Shown one piece after another: positions 53,362 through 61,419 of a DNA stretch of 64,000 nt. The first letter of the stretch is position 1, and the number at the start of each line of letters is the position of its first letter. The DNA comes from Bacteroidales bacterium. Lineage in GTDB: Bacteria > Bacteroidota > Bacteroidia > Bacteroidales > VadinHA17. The notes under the pieces were generated by a model that was not told where the DNA came from, did no database searches, and worked only from the letters and a program-made list of their open reading frames with translations. The stretch is from the NCBI GenBank assembly GCA_025454815.1, contig JALONR010000001.1, positions 55,287 to 119,286 of the forward strand. Direction: 5' to 3'. The translations under genes were made by a program, and so were the position numbers.

Positions 53362-54096
53362 TTAGGCGCGGTTGATTATTTCCCGGTTTTTTTTCAGCAG
53401 GAAGGAGAGGTCACCTCCGGGCGGGACCTCCGCCGGCTGGCGGCCATACCTGAAGATTCGTGCGTTGCGCGGACCCAGGAGTGACAGCTTCTTATCCTCC
53501 AGAAGGAACATTGTCCCCTCACGCAGCCCGGCAACATATATCTCCCTGTTTACCTCGATGAACTCCTCTATCCTCTGCTCCCGTGTCTCTCCTGCATGTC
53601 CCGCGGGATTGGCATCGAGGTAGTGAGGATTGATCTGAAAGGGGATCAGCCCGAAGGCCTTCGGCGATGAAGGCACGGTGACAGGCATGTCATTTGTGGT
53701 CATAATTGTAGGGCAGGCCACGTTTGATCCTGCACTCCAGCCGATATACGGGGTGCCTCCAAGAACCTTTTTTCTTACCGGCTCTATCAGCTTGTTTTCC
53801 CTCAGGCATCGCAGAAGCATCCAGGTGTTTCCTCCCCCGACAACAATTGCCGGTGCATCCATGATGGCCTTTACCGGATCCCCGAAACGGTGGATGGATA
53901 TAATATCATGCCCCACTTCGTTGAAGCGGCTCTTGACCTTTTCCTCATATGCATCATATGAGAATGTTACAGCAGCATAGGGGATGAACAGGGCCTTTAC
54001 CTTTTTGCTCCCCAGAAAATCCCTGATATTGTTCTTCGGATAGTCGAGATATGCCTCTCCGGCATTGGTTGAATTGCTGATAAGAAGTAGTCTCAT
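53362..54096 (-). CDS. pepE: Peptidase E (alpha-aspartyl dipeptidase, S51)
   Basis: PepE hydrolyses Asp-X dipeptides in the cytoplasm. The nucleophile serine lies in GWSAGSN, and IVVGGGNTWMLL plus INPHYLDANPAGHAGETREQRIEEF match the family. The 244-residue length is typical. A TAAGTTTG -7 element lies at 54164-54171, giving a leader of about 60 bases. It heads the minus-strand unit pepE, asmA-like, sensor kinase, U32. Confidence 0.93.
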   Translation of the reverse strand: MRLLLISNSTNAGEAYLDYPKNNIRDFLGSKKVKALFIPYAAVTFSYDAYEEKVKSRFNEVGHDIISIHRFGDPVKAIMDAPAIVVGGGNTWMLLRCLRENKLIEPVRKKVLGGTPYIGWSAGSNVACPTIMTTNDMPVTVPSSPKAFGLIPFQINPHYLDANPAGHAGETREQRIEEFIEVNREIYVAGLREGTMFLLEDKKLSLLGPRNARIFRYGRQPAEVPPGGDLSFLLKKNREIINRA

Positions 54097-54163
54097 TTCT
54101 CTCTGGTTTTTACCTGTTTTGAAGGGTCAGAATCCTGACTCCCGATTCACTGTTTCAACGTCG

Positions 54164-54171
54164 CAAACTTA
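54164..54171 (-). promoter_or_regulatory. -7 promoter element for the pepE operon
   Basis: The minus strand reads TAAGTTTG, an exact TAnnTTTG match, 67 bases before ATG 54096. Confidence 0.45.
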
Positions 54172-54225
54172 CATAAAATCACCCGATTTTGTACAGCAAG
54201 CCGACAGGCCGGTTTGTGTCCGGGA

Positions 54226-54267
54226 AATAAATAAAAAAAGAGAGGGTATTTATGCGAATACCCTCTC
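54226..54267 (-). terminator. Rho-independent terminator after the outer-membrane protein gene
   Basis: An 11-base-pair perfect stem, GAGAGGGTATT (54240-54250) and AATACCCTCTC (54257-54267), with a six-base loop, is followed on the minus strand by a T-rich tract (54226-54239). It ends the ECF sigma / anti-sigma / OMP unit. Confidence 0.92.
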
Positions 54268-54292
54268 ACAGAAAACCTCTTGATTTGACCCG

Positions 54293-55300
54293 TCAGTCAT
54301 TGAAAGTCAGGGCAATGCCTATCTCGAACGGATAGAGTTCGGGCCCCTTGTCCTTTTCGAACATTGGTGACAGGTAGCAGGTGCCGTAAACCTGAAACAT
54401 CTCGTAACCCGCTCTGGCGGTGACGCCGTACCTGAGTACGTTTAGATTGAAGTCGTCACGGTTTTTGTCCTTCTGTTTCCCGTCATCACGGTATACTACC
54501 TTTGTGTGGGATCCAAGTTTTACCGCCCCTATTACTCCGGCACCCAGGTTAATTGCGCTTTCGTGGGAGACCGGGATCTGCACCTCGAGCATTACCGGAA
54601 TGAATCCGTAAACCGTTGCCAGCTTGCTCTTTTCGTATTGGATAGGGTCGGCGGGCCAGGCTGGGGTGACGTTCCCTTCGCCGTCAACCACAATAGTATT
54701 GTTTCCGTCAAACCGGTAGTTGTTGAAGTTAATGCCCAGTCCGGTAACAATGCCGAAATGACTTGTGAAACCGAGGCTTACCGGCGGAAAGACGAAATTG
54801 AAGCAGGTTGATTTGGCTGTATTAAGATCAAGATAACCTTCAAGGGGAACGTCGTTATTCAGCCATTTGCCCGTTGAAAAGCTGTTTAATCCCAGCTCCG
54901 GACCTCCCAGGTGGCCCCTGAACCGTTTGCGGCTGTGTCCCGAATAAGTGAGATCCTCCTCAATCCTGATCTCCGTGTTTTCATCATCACTCGTCACCTT
55001 GACGGCTTTTTTACCGATCCTGATGACTGTTTCGTCATCAGTGTCCTCAATGGTTACAATTTCACCAATTTTTACCCTTGAGGTATCTCCTTCTTCTTCT
55101 GCCATGGCTGCCTGGTCCTCCTCAAGCGCATTCATTGCCTCCAGATCCTCTTCCAGGGCGACGAGGGTGTCAGGCGGCGTGGTCCTTTCTGTCTGCTGTT
55201 CAAGCTGTTCAAGCTCCTTGAGCTTCTGTTCCTTCTCCTGTGCCACTGCGGGCAAGAGCATGGAAACGATTAGTGCGGATGAAATCAATATTCTTTTCAT
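54293..55300 (-). CDS. Outer-membrane beta-barrel protein
   Basis: A signal peptide (cleavage after VAQ, near 21) is followed by an acidic, Glu/Asp-rich region (about 22-115, e.g. LEEDLEAMNALEEDQAAMAEEEGD) and then a C-terminal half with alternating strands and aromatic ends typical of small outer-membrane barrels (GITVASFG-like GIVTGLGINFNNYRF, ending in PFEIGIALTFND). It is the last gene of a unit with an ECF sigma factor and its anti-sigma factor, which suggests it is one of their regulated envelope products. Function is unknown. Confidence 0.75.
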   Translation of the reverse strand: MKRILISSALIVSMLLPAVAQEKEQKLKELEQLEQQTERTTPPDTLVALEEDLEAMNALEEDQAAMAEEEGDTSRVKIGEIVTIEDTDDETVIRIGKKAVKVTSDDENTEIRIEEDLTYSGHSRKRFRGHLGGPELGLNSFSTGKWLNNDVPLEGYLDLNTAKSTCFNFVFPPVSLGFTSHFGIVTGLGINFNNYRFDGNNTIVVDGEGNVTPAWPADPIQYEKSKLATVYGFIPVMLEVQIPVSHESAINLGAGVIGAVKLGSHTKVVYRDDGKQKDKNRDDFNLNVLRYGVTARAGYEMFQVYGTCYLSPMFEKDKGPELYPFEIGIALTFND

Positions 55301-55358
55301 GGATCAAAAATGTTTGTTGTTTAATTCCGGGACGAACATCAGTGCCGAAAAGTTACAC

Positions 55359-56354
55359 TCAAGGCGTGAATTTGTTCAAAGGTTTTGTGAAAGAGAGCAG
55401 CGAGGAGCTGAAACTCACTGCCACCGGGTCGCCTGACTTGTTGCTTACCTGCGCAAGTTCCATATCCCACCCGAGAATGGTGTTGAGGCCGTTGATGCAT
55501 CCGTTTGCGATCATGTATCCGTCAATTTCCTTTTCCCTGCCTGTTACCGCACCGGCCAGGAAGGAGATGCTCCTCAGCATCCAGTTCTTCTCTTCACGGA
55601 GGGTTGCCGGCTCGATGGTCTTTGCCATTGTGATTGTTGACAGGGTCCGGTCTGTTGCCGGGGCAAATGCAAGGATCTCTGCCCTGTCATGCATTGTGAT
55701 CAGGGGCAATGTACGTTCAGAGGCGACTTCCGGCATATCCGGAGCAAGGAGCTGTTCAGACAGAATGATTTTGCCGGTGGCAATTACCTGTTCAGCTGGA
55801 ATATTCTTGCCTGCATCGATGACCTGTTCAGGCTGAATTATTTTGCCGGCGGCAGTGGCCTGATTTAGCTCCGGGCTCTCCTTTCTGATAACAGGCAGTG
55901 ATCCGGGTATTTCTGCCACTGCCATGGTCGCAGTTCCGGTTGTGCGGGCCGGGTTGTTCAGGGTTTTAAGCTTTGCCCCTGCCGGTCCGGAGAGAATAAG
56001 CATAAGCACTGCAGCTGCTGCGAGAAGGGCAGGTACTATTGTTCGCCGCACTGCTGTTTTTGCGGGCGAATTCCTGAGAGACCTGCGCATTCCGGGCCAG
56101 CTTTCAGGGCCAGGTGCAAGACGGAGACTGCGGAAGCTATTGGCACGTTCCCTTTTACCCGGAGCGGAAGCAATAACCGATTCCAGCTCGATCAGGGCAT
56201 CGCCTGAAAGTTCATCTTCTGCCCATGCTGCTGCCAGCAGGTCAAACTGCTCATCGGTCAGCTCTTCCGGCCTGCGGAAAAGACTGTTACCTGACGGCAT
56301 CCTTTCGCCGGGAGGTGTCAGCCGGGGGAATTCCATATCTTCCGTCATTGCCAT
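55359..56354 (-). CDS. Probable transmembrane anti-sigma factor
   Basis: The N-terminal cytoplasmic portion (about 1-100) includes ELTDEQFDLLAAAWAEDELSGDALIELE, resembling Bacteroidota anti-sigma helices; a TM helix follows (about 105-123, TIVPALLAAAAVLMLILSG), then a periplasmic part with a three-fold 12-residue repeat at 169-204. The start overlaps the sigma gene stop by ten bases. I infer anti-sigma function from this coupling and topology, not from a conserved motif; a canonical zinc HxxxCxxC motif is absent. Confidence 0.68.
   Translation of the reverse strand: MAMTEDMEFPRLTPPGERMPSGNSLFRRPEELTDEQFDLLAAAWAEDELSGDALIELESVIASAPGKRERANSFRSLRLAPGPESWPGMRRSLRNSPAKTAVRRTIVPALLAAAAVLMLILSGPAGAKLKTLNNPARTTGTATMAVAEIPGSLPVIRKESPELNQATAAGKIIQPEQVIDAGKNIPAEQVIATGKIILSEQLLAPDMPEVASERTLPLITMHDRAEILAFAPATDRTLSTITMAKTIEPATLREEKNWMLRSISFLAGAVTGREKEIDGYMIANGCINGLNTILGWDMELAQVSNKSGDPVAVSFSSSLLSFTKPLNKFTP
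55743..55850 (-). repeat. Three tandem 36-base repeats in the anti-sigma gene
   Basis: The segment encodes AGKIIQPEQVID, AGKNIPAEQVIA and TGKIILSEQLLA in direct succession (residues 169-204). The repeats are diverged but in frame, suggesting slippage or duplication followed by drift. Confidence 0.8.
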
Positions 56355-56830
56355 ACCGATGTCTTTACAAGATAGTTCCTGAGAGCCACACGTCCCCTGA
56401 AAATATAAGTTTTGACCTGTGCCTCCGATAAACCGGTTATTTCACCAATCTCTTTGTAGTTGTACCCTTCGTAATCACGCAGAAGGATCACAGACCTCTG
56501 GGCTGCAGGGAGAGTTTCCAGTGCCCGGTGCAGTACCTCATTGAGGTCACTGTGGCTCTCTTCCGCGTATAATGAGCTTTCATCATAATACTCAATGTCA
56601 ACAAGCCTGGAGTCTTTCCTGATAACATCAATCATCCTGTTGTAGGCTGTTGAGAAAAGCCATGACCTGGCCGCAACATACTCTATTTCAGTGACACAAC
56701 GCCACAGCTTCTCGTATGTATCCTGTACGATGTCGTCAGCTCTGTGGCTGTCCTTGATGCTGCGGAGAATAAACCGGTAGACATGGTCACCGAACTCCCT
56801 GACGGCATTATTGTATTCTTTTACGGTCAT
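56345..56830 (-). CDS. ECF-type RNA polymerase sigma factor
   Basis: The 161-residue protein has sigma region 2 (FGDHVYRFILRSIKDSHRADDIVQDTYEKLWR) and region 4 with its helix-turn-helix (LPAAQRSVILLRDYEGYNYKEIGEITGLSEAQVKTYIFRGR). Regions 1 and 3 are absent, as in ECF sigmas. It is translationally coupled to the anti-sigma gene. No exact TAnnTTTG element is seen upstream, which would fit autoregulation from an ECF promoter (inference). Confidence 0.93.
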   Translation of the reverse strand: MTVKEYNNAVREFGDHVYRFILRSIKDSHRADDIVQDTYEKLWRCVTEIEYVAARSWLFSTAYNRMIDVIRKDSRLVDIEYYDESSLYAEESHSDLNEVLHRALETLPAAQRSVILLRDYEGYNYKEIGEITGLSEAQVKTYIFRGRVALRNYLVKTSVWQ

Positions 56831-56957
56831 TCAGGTCAATGCACTGATAATCTAAAGACGTCCGTCTCACCCCTGATGTTACAGGTACGGTAAAAAAAAT
56901 TGCGAATACCAGGATGATATCCTCCTGAATGTAATAGTAAAACCGTCAGGATTGATC

Positions 56958-56990
56958 ATAAAAAAAAGGCTGTCGCAGTCAGACAGCCTT
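56958..56990 (-). terminator. Rho-independent terminator after the pseudo-GH16 gene
   Basis: A nine-base-pair stem, AAGGCTGTC (56966-56974) and GACAGCCTT (56982-56990), with a seven-base loop, is followed on the minus strand by an uninterrupted T-run (positions 56960-56967 on plus read A). It lies 24 bases after the gene stop. Confidence 0.92.
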
Positions 56991-57013
56991 CATACACTTA
57001 CCGTGTCCCTCTT

Positions 57014-58600
57014 TTATTTTGCCCGGTACACTCTGATCCAGTCAACCTCCATTGAGGAGATTCCGCCTATGGGTTTGTCAACACCGCCAGCCAGGTTGAT
57101 GTACATCGGTTCCTGGGGCACGCCGGTGGTCTGGCGCATTACCTCAATACCGTTGATCTTCCAGACCAGGGCGTCAGATGTCCATTCAAGAGTATAAATG
57201 TAGAAATCAGAAAGATACTTTGACCCTATGCTCTTCTTCAGATGATTGCCTGTTGAACTGAAAAGGTCAAACCATACCTTGCCGTGGCCTGACCGGCATA
57301 CGTCCACATGGGGTGTGATCCTGTCACCGATCAGCCAGAAGGCGTTACGGACATTATGGTTTGTGAGCTTTATCTTGGCAGAGAAGGTGCCGTATTTCTG
57401 CCTGAATGACGCACCTGTGTTTACAATTCCGGATGTGAAGGCAAATTCCTTTGAATAGAACCCCTTTGTCGGATCCCAGACCTTTCCTGTCATCTTCTGG
57501 GGTTTGGTGATGATACGCAGAACACCATGTCGCACCTCGAAATTGTCAGATGGAGTGTAGCAATGCAGGTCCGTGGCAATGCTGTAACTGTCATGCAGCA
57601 GCTTGTCTCCCCAGTAGTACTTGTTGAGCCACTTGCTGTTGTCTGGTGCTGTGCCGTCAAATTCATCACTGAAGGTCAGCTCCCTGTTTTTAAGTATATC
57701 AAACTTGTTTGAATCCTTTACGCTGAAGTACCACTTGATGTCGGGAGAATTTTTGAGTGTTTCGTACTCTTTAAGCTCTTTGAACATCTCGCTCTTTTCA
57801 AAACGGCGCTTGTCCAGCAGGTATTCCTTCCGTTCGTTGAATTCCTTCGTTTTCAGATAATCCTGAAGTTCGTAAAACCTTTTCAGCCGGGCTGAGTCCT
57901 TGACCTGCACCCAGTTATGATATTCCTTCGAACTGCGGAACTTATAGTAGCTTACAACATCAGATGCCCCCTTTTTGGTCTTGAGCTCCTGCAGCTTCTG
58001 GTATTCGGGAGTGTCCCTGAATGTGACAGGCTTCATGTTCTTTTTCAGCAGGAAAGCTGATGAAGTAACAAGCGCCTGGAGCTCGGAGAACCTCTTCACT
58101 TTTTCCGGATTGAGGTTCTTCTTTACCTCCCTGTCTCCCTTGAGTTTCTTGAATTCCAGCCATTTGCCGTATTCCTCCGTATCCCTGAAGGTAACCGGCT
58201 TCATCCTCTCCTTCTGCCTGAATTCCGGAGACTGTACAAAGAGCTGAAGGTCTTCGATCTCCTTTATCCTTGCCGATCCGTCAAGTGACTGGAAGTTTTT
58301 CAGGGGGGCGCTGCCTTCGGTTTTAAAATAGGAAACAATGTCTTTTGCTTTTTTCAGGCTGAGAAATTCTGTTTCCCTGGCATGTTCTTCGGAGCCCTTG
58401 TATGCAAGTGATTCTATCTCCTTCTTCTTCTGCCTGAATCCCGCAGAGTTGACGCTCTCATGAAGCCGGGTGTATTTTGCGAGGGCTTCAGAGCCGGCAA
58501 AGGCAATCATCTTTTCATACTCGGCAATCAGAGCCTTCTCTTCCTGTTCAATTTTGGAGGTTGAGGGGATCATCCCCAGCATCAGCTTTAAGGTTGACAT
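57014..58600 (-). CDS. Four-repeat protein with catalytically altered GH16-like domain
   Basis: The first 305 residues hold four degenerate repeats of about 65 residues (about 41-109, 110-167, 168-236, 237-300), with a shared pattern: ELQ-(x)n-F..K...PVTFRDT.EY.K..ELK..KG. The PVTFRDT motif appears at 135-141 and 191-197. The C-terminal part (about 308-528) is a GH16/laminarinase-like jelly roll (FSDEFDGTAPDNSKW, AFWLIGD, YTLEWTSDALVWKINGIEV). The active-site ExDxxE motif reads H431-VDVC-R436, so both catalytic Glu are missing while Asp433 is kept. No signal peptide is visible. Probably a cytoplasmic, non-hydrolytic protein; function unknown. Confidence 0.82.
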   Translation of the reverse strand: MSTLKLMLGMIPSTSKIEQEEKALIAEYEKMIAFAGSEALAKYTRLHESVNSAGFRQKKKEIESLAYKGSEEHARETEFLSLKKAKDIVSYFKTEGSAPLKNFQSLDGSARIKEIEDLQLFVQSPEFRQKERMKPVTFRDTEEYGKWLEFKKLKGDREVKKNLNPEKVKRFSELQALVTSSAFLLKKNMKPVTFRDTPEYQKLQELKTKKGASDVVSYYKFRSSKEYHNWVQVKDSARLKRFYELQDYLKTKEFNERKEYLLDKRRFEKSEMFKELKEYETLKNSPDIKWYFSVKDSNKFDILKNRELTFSDEFDGTAPDNSKWLNKYYWGDKLLHDSYSIATDLHCYTPSDNFEVRHGVLRIITKPQKMTGKVWDPTKGFYSKEFAFTSGIVNTGASFRQKYGTFSAKIKLTNHNVRNAFWLIGDRITPHVDVCRSGHGKVWFDLFSSTGNHLKKSIGSKYLSDFYIYTLEWTSDALVWKINGIEVMRQTTGVPQEPMYINLAGGVDKPIGGISSMEVDWIRVYRAK

Positions 58601-58748
58601 TGCAGGTTGCTTTTTGGTATAGTTCCGATAAAGTTAAATATCTTTCAAACATTATAGTCGCATCGGCCAATTATTTGTTAATTAGGCACTAACAAACAAA
58701 ATCGGACCTGTTGCGACAATTGGTTTATTTTCAACAGAATAAAAACGG

Positions 58749-59660
58749 ATGAAAAAGCTCATTATTGTTACGGTTGTTATAATGCTGGCCTCCTGTGCCA
58801 CGGTGAAGCGAACAACTTCCCCGGAGGAGGGCCGTTCTGCCCGGACTGACAGAGGCCTGGCTGCGTTGCCCACGGAAGGCGGCTCCGTCTGGGAAATTTC
58901 AGAAGATCAGGACCCCCTGATACTTGCAACGCTGTGGTATCAGAAATCAGCCGAGATGCGGGCTCTTTACTATCAGTGCTTCCGCAATGCGGAGACCGCG
59001 CTGATGCATAACCTAGCATTGGCAGGCTACACCACACCTGTGGCGGGCACTCCGGCACCGGAAGGCACTGTACATTCAGGAGATAAAAAACCTCCCGCGG
59101 TGGTCCTTGACATCGACGAGACACTGCTGGACAATTCGCCATTCCAGGGATGGCAGGTGCTTGAGAAGAAGTCGTTCAACAATGACGACTGGTTCCGGTG
59201 GGTTGAGCTGGCCCGCGCCAGACCTCTCCCGGGCGCTGTGGAGTTCACCAGGTATGCCGATTCACTGGGGGTGGAGGTATTCTATGTCTCAAACAGAACC
59301 GTAAAGGAGATGGGGCCCACAATTGAAAACATGGCAGTATGGGGATTTGTCAATGCAGACAGCACCCACATGCTTCTGAAGGAAACCACCTCTTCCAAAG
59401 TGGAGAGAAGGGATTTGATTAAGATGGACTATGAGGTTCTCCTCCTGATTGGAGACAACCTTGCCGACCACAGCGGCATCTACGAGAAACGGGGACCTGA
59501 CCATGGCTTTGCGGCTGTTGACGCAGACCGCCGTCTGTTCGGCACAAAATACATTGTGTTGCCCAATCCCATGTACGGAAACTGGCTCAATGACCTTCTG
59601 CGGTCAGCCTCGGGCGGCACTGAGCGGGAAAAGCTTGTCAGGCTGCTTGAAACATTTTGA
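58749..59660 (+). CDS. Class C acid phosphatase, lipoprotein e(P4) family
   Basis: A lipoprotein signal with lipobox (IMLASC, lipidated Cys16) leads to a HAD phosphatase domain. The nucleophile motif is VVLDIDETLLDNS and the later acidic motif is IGDNLADHSG. In Haemophilus the e(P4) relative is an outer-membrane phosphomonoesterase that dephosphorylates NMN and other nucleotides. Here it is probably surface or periplasm facing and scavenges phosphate or nucleosides; the substrate is not readable. It is divergent from the pseudo-GH16 gene, and no exact TAnnTTTG is seen before it. Confidence 0.9.
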   Translation: MKKLIIVTVVIMLASCATVKRTTSPEEGRSARTDRGLAALPTEGGSVWEISEDQDPLILATLWYQKSAEMRALYYQCFRNAETALMHNLALAGYTTPVAGTPAPEGTVHSGDKKPPAVVLDIDETLLDNSPFQGWQVLEKKSFNNDDWFRWVELARARPLPGAVEFTRYADSLGVEVFYVSNRTVKEMGPTIENMAVWGFVNADSTHMLLKETTSSKVERRDLIKMDYEVLLLIGDNLADHSGIYEKRGPDHGFAAVDADRRLFGTKYIVLPNPMYGNWLNDLLRSASGGTEREKLVRLLETF

Positions 59661-59776
59661 AGACTTCCTGCTCTGATGATTCTGGTATAATCACAATTAA
59701 CTGAGCAAATTCAATTTTCCTGATCGATTTGGATTGTATTCATTTAAGTCATTATAAATAACCCCGTTACGTTAAT

Positions 59777-59793
59777 GACTATAAAAATAGACG
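59777..59793. promoter_or_regulatory. Operator-like dyad 1 upstream of the thioredoxin-blaI-M56 unit
   Basis: GACTATAAAAATAGACG contains a short CTAT/ATAG dyad and forms a 17-base inverted repeat with 59816-59832 (14 of 17 positions pair; the central three differ). It is a probable binding site for the BlaI repressor encoded downstream. Confidence 0.55.
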
Positions 59794-59810
59794 AAAAAAT
59801 CCACAAAAAC

Positions 59811-59841
59811 TTGTGCGTCTATAAATATAGTCGTATATTTG
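59811..59841 (+). promoter_or_regulatory. Complete promoter (TTG-N20-TATATTTG) of the thioredoxin-blaI-M56 unit
   Basis: TTG at 59811-59813 and TATATTTG at 59834-59841 are separated by 20 bases, matching the Bacteroidota -33/-7 spacing. Dyad 2 fills the spacer between them. Confidence 0.65.
59816..59832. promoter_or_regulatory. Operator-like dyad 2 between the -33 and -7 elements
   Basis: CGTCTATAAATATAGTC holds the palindrome CTATAAATATAG-like CTATA-AA-TATAG and is the inverted partner of dyad 1, 39 bases away centre to centre. Binding here would block RNA polymerase. Confidence 0.6.
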
Positions 59842-59922
59842 CATTGAAGGATTGATTGAAAAGAAGTGTCCGGAAACGGGCATAACGTTGTTTTTGTATT
59901 ACTTACTACTATCGGTTCCAGA

Positions 59923-61395
59923 ATGAGAGGATTGCCAATATTTATTTCAACCCTTATCTTACTGTCCGGCTGCAATGGCGGAAAGGAATACTCTCCTGAG
60001 ATTGATTTTGGAGGCGAGGCCTATATCAGAGTTATTGTTCAGGATGACCTTGATTCCGTCAGGATGGATATCAATCATGCCAGTTATTATCCTATACAGT
60101 CGTGCCTGGTCCACAGATTTATTCTGACCGAAAAGAGGGTCTGCGAAGCAAGGTACAGTATAACAAGGCCTGAGCTGGTCTGGTTTGAATTCAGGGATAC
60201 GGTCTATACCTCTTACATGAGGCCAGGAGACACGCTGGTTGCCAGGGTAGGTCTTGACAAAGCAGGAGATGGAAGTGGTTATATCTCCTTTCAGATGGAT
60301 GATCCCATATTTGCTTTCCTCCAGAATGAGAGAAGTGAGTTTGGCTGTTTTTATACCCAGAGCCCGCTTGCTATCATGGCTTTCAATACTCAACCGGAAA
60401 CAGAGAGGCAATTTGAGGATTCTGTAAAAAAGATAGACCAGGCAGGGCAGGAGAGGCTGAAATTCCTCGAAAAAAACAGGGATAAACTTCCGGAATGGTT
60501 TTGTGATCTTTATGAAAATGAGATCTCCTATTTTTCAGAAAACATGAAGTTCTTTCAATATTACTATCTGAAAAACCGGAACCTGAGAGGCATTCTTATG
60601 CCGTGCGATGTAAAGATTAATAACGCTGAAGCTGTCTCGTCTCCATTATACTGGCGGTTTATCTCCGACTATCTGTTATTGTCTGATTCTGTTGATTACC
60701 GTCTGATTGGCCCGCCTCGGCTGATGGCGTATTACAGTAAGGCGAGTCATAATATCAATTCGCTCCTGAAGGGAAAGATACTTGATTATTTCAATGCGTA
60801 TCTTTTATATGACCTGTACTATGCGGTTGACACAAGAAAGGAGCTTCAACTGGTTGATTCGTTCAGGGTTGCGACAGATTTCAGGCTGACATCAATGCAG
60901 GAAATCTACATCGATGACAGAAAATCACAGAGTCTGAAAAAGCTCGAGAAACTTGAAGATGAAAACAGGCTGAAACCAGGTTCAGAAGCTCCCTACTTTT
61001 ATCTTAAAGATCCCTCAGGGGTTTTTCATACATTGTCAGATTACCGCGGCAAATTGATTTACCTGCATTTCTGGGCTACCTGGTGCGGACCATGCCTTGA
61101 GGAGATACCTTCACTGAACAGGCTGGCAGAAAACCTTTCCGGCAAGCCGGTAGAGATTATTAATATCTGTCTTGATGATGAATACGAAAAATGGCAGACA
61201 ATAATTGAAAATGAAAAGCTCAGAGGGACAAACCTTATCTGTGTCGGAAACTGGGCCGCTGACCTGCAGGAAAAATATTCCGTAAAAGGAATACCGCACT
61301 ATGCAATTATTGACGGGAACGGGTTAATCATTTCAGAAAATTGTGAGCGTCCCGATAAAGTGTATGAGCAATTGACAACATTAATTGAGAAATAA
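59923..61395 (+). CDS. Thioredoxin-fold (TlpA/AhpC-type) lipoprotein
   Basis: I start at ATG 59923, which gives a lipoprotein signal (LILLSGC); an in-frame GTG at 59866 would add 19 residues with no signal character. The 490-residue protein has a long N-terminal region (about 20-345) typical of Bacteroidota DUF4369-type thiol proteins and a C-terminal thioredoxin domain with C388-GP-C391 in FWATWCGPCLEEIPS. It is probably a periplasmic disulfide reductase/isomerase anchored in a membrane. The leader carries the dyads at 59777-59832, and blaI follows after 24 bases. Confidence 0.88.
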   Translation: MRGLPIFISTLILLSGCNGGKEYSPEIDFGGEAYIRVIVQDDLDSVRMDINHASYYPIQSCLVHRFILTEKRVCEARYSITRPELVWFEFRDTVYTSYMRPGDTLVARVGLDKAGDGSGYISFQMDDPIFAFLQNERSEFGCFYTQSPLAIMAFNTQPETERQFEDSVKKIDQAGQERLKFLEKNRDKLPEWFCDLYENEISYFSENMKFFQYYYLKNRNLRGILMPCDVKINNAEAVSSPLYWRFISDYLLLSDSVDYRLIGPPRLMAYYSKASHNINSLLKGKILDYFNAYLLYDLYYAVDTRKELQLVDSFRVATDFRLTSMQEIYIDDRKSQSLKKLEKLEDENRLKPGSEAPYFYLKDPSGVFHTLSDYRGKLIYLHFWATWCGPCLEEIPSLNRLAENLSGKPVEIINICLDDEYEKWQTIIENEKLRGTNLICVGNWAADLQEKYSVKGIPHYAIIDGNGLIISENCERPDKVYEQLTTLIEK

Positions 61396-61419
61396 GATAT
61401 TATCAAAAAAGGCGATATA

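Noticed and set aside
58648..58664. TATAGTCG half-site in the pseudo-GH16 promoter region, resembling the BlaI-unit dyads
   Set aside because: Only one half is present, with no second arm; probably coincidence.
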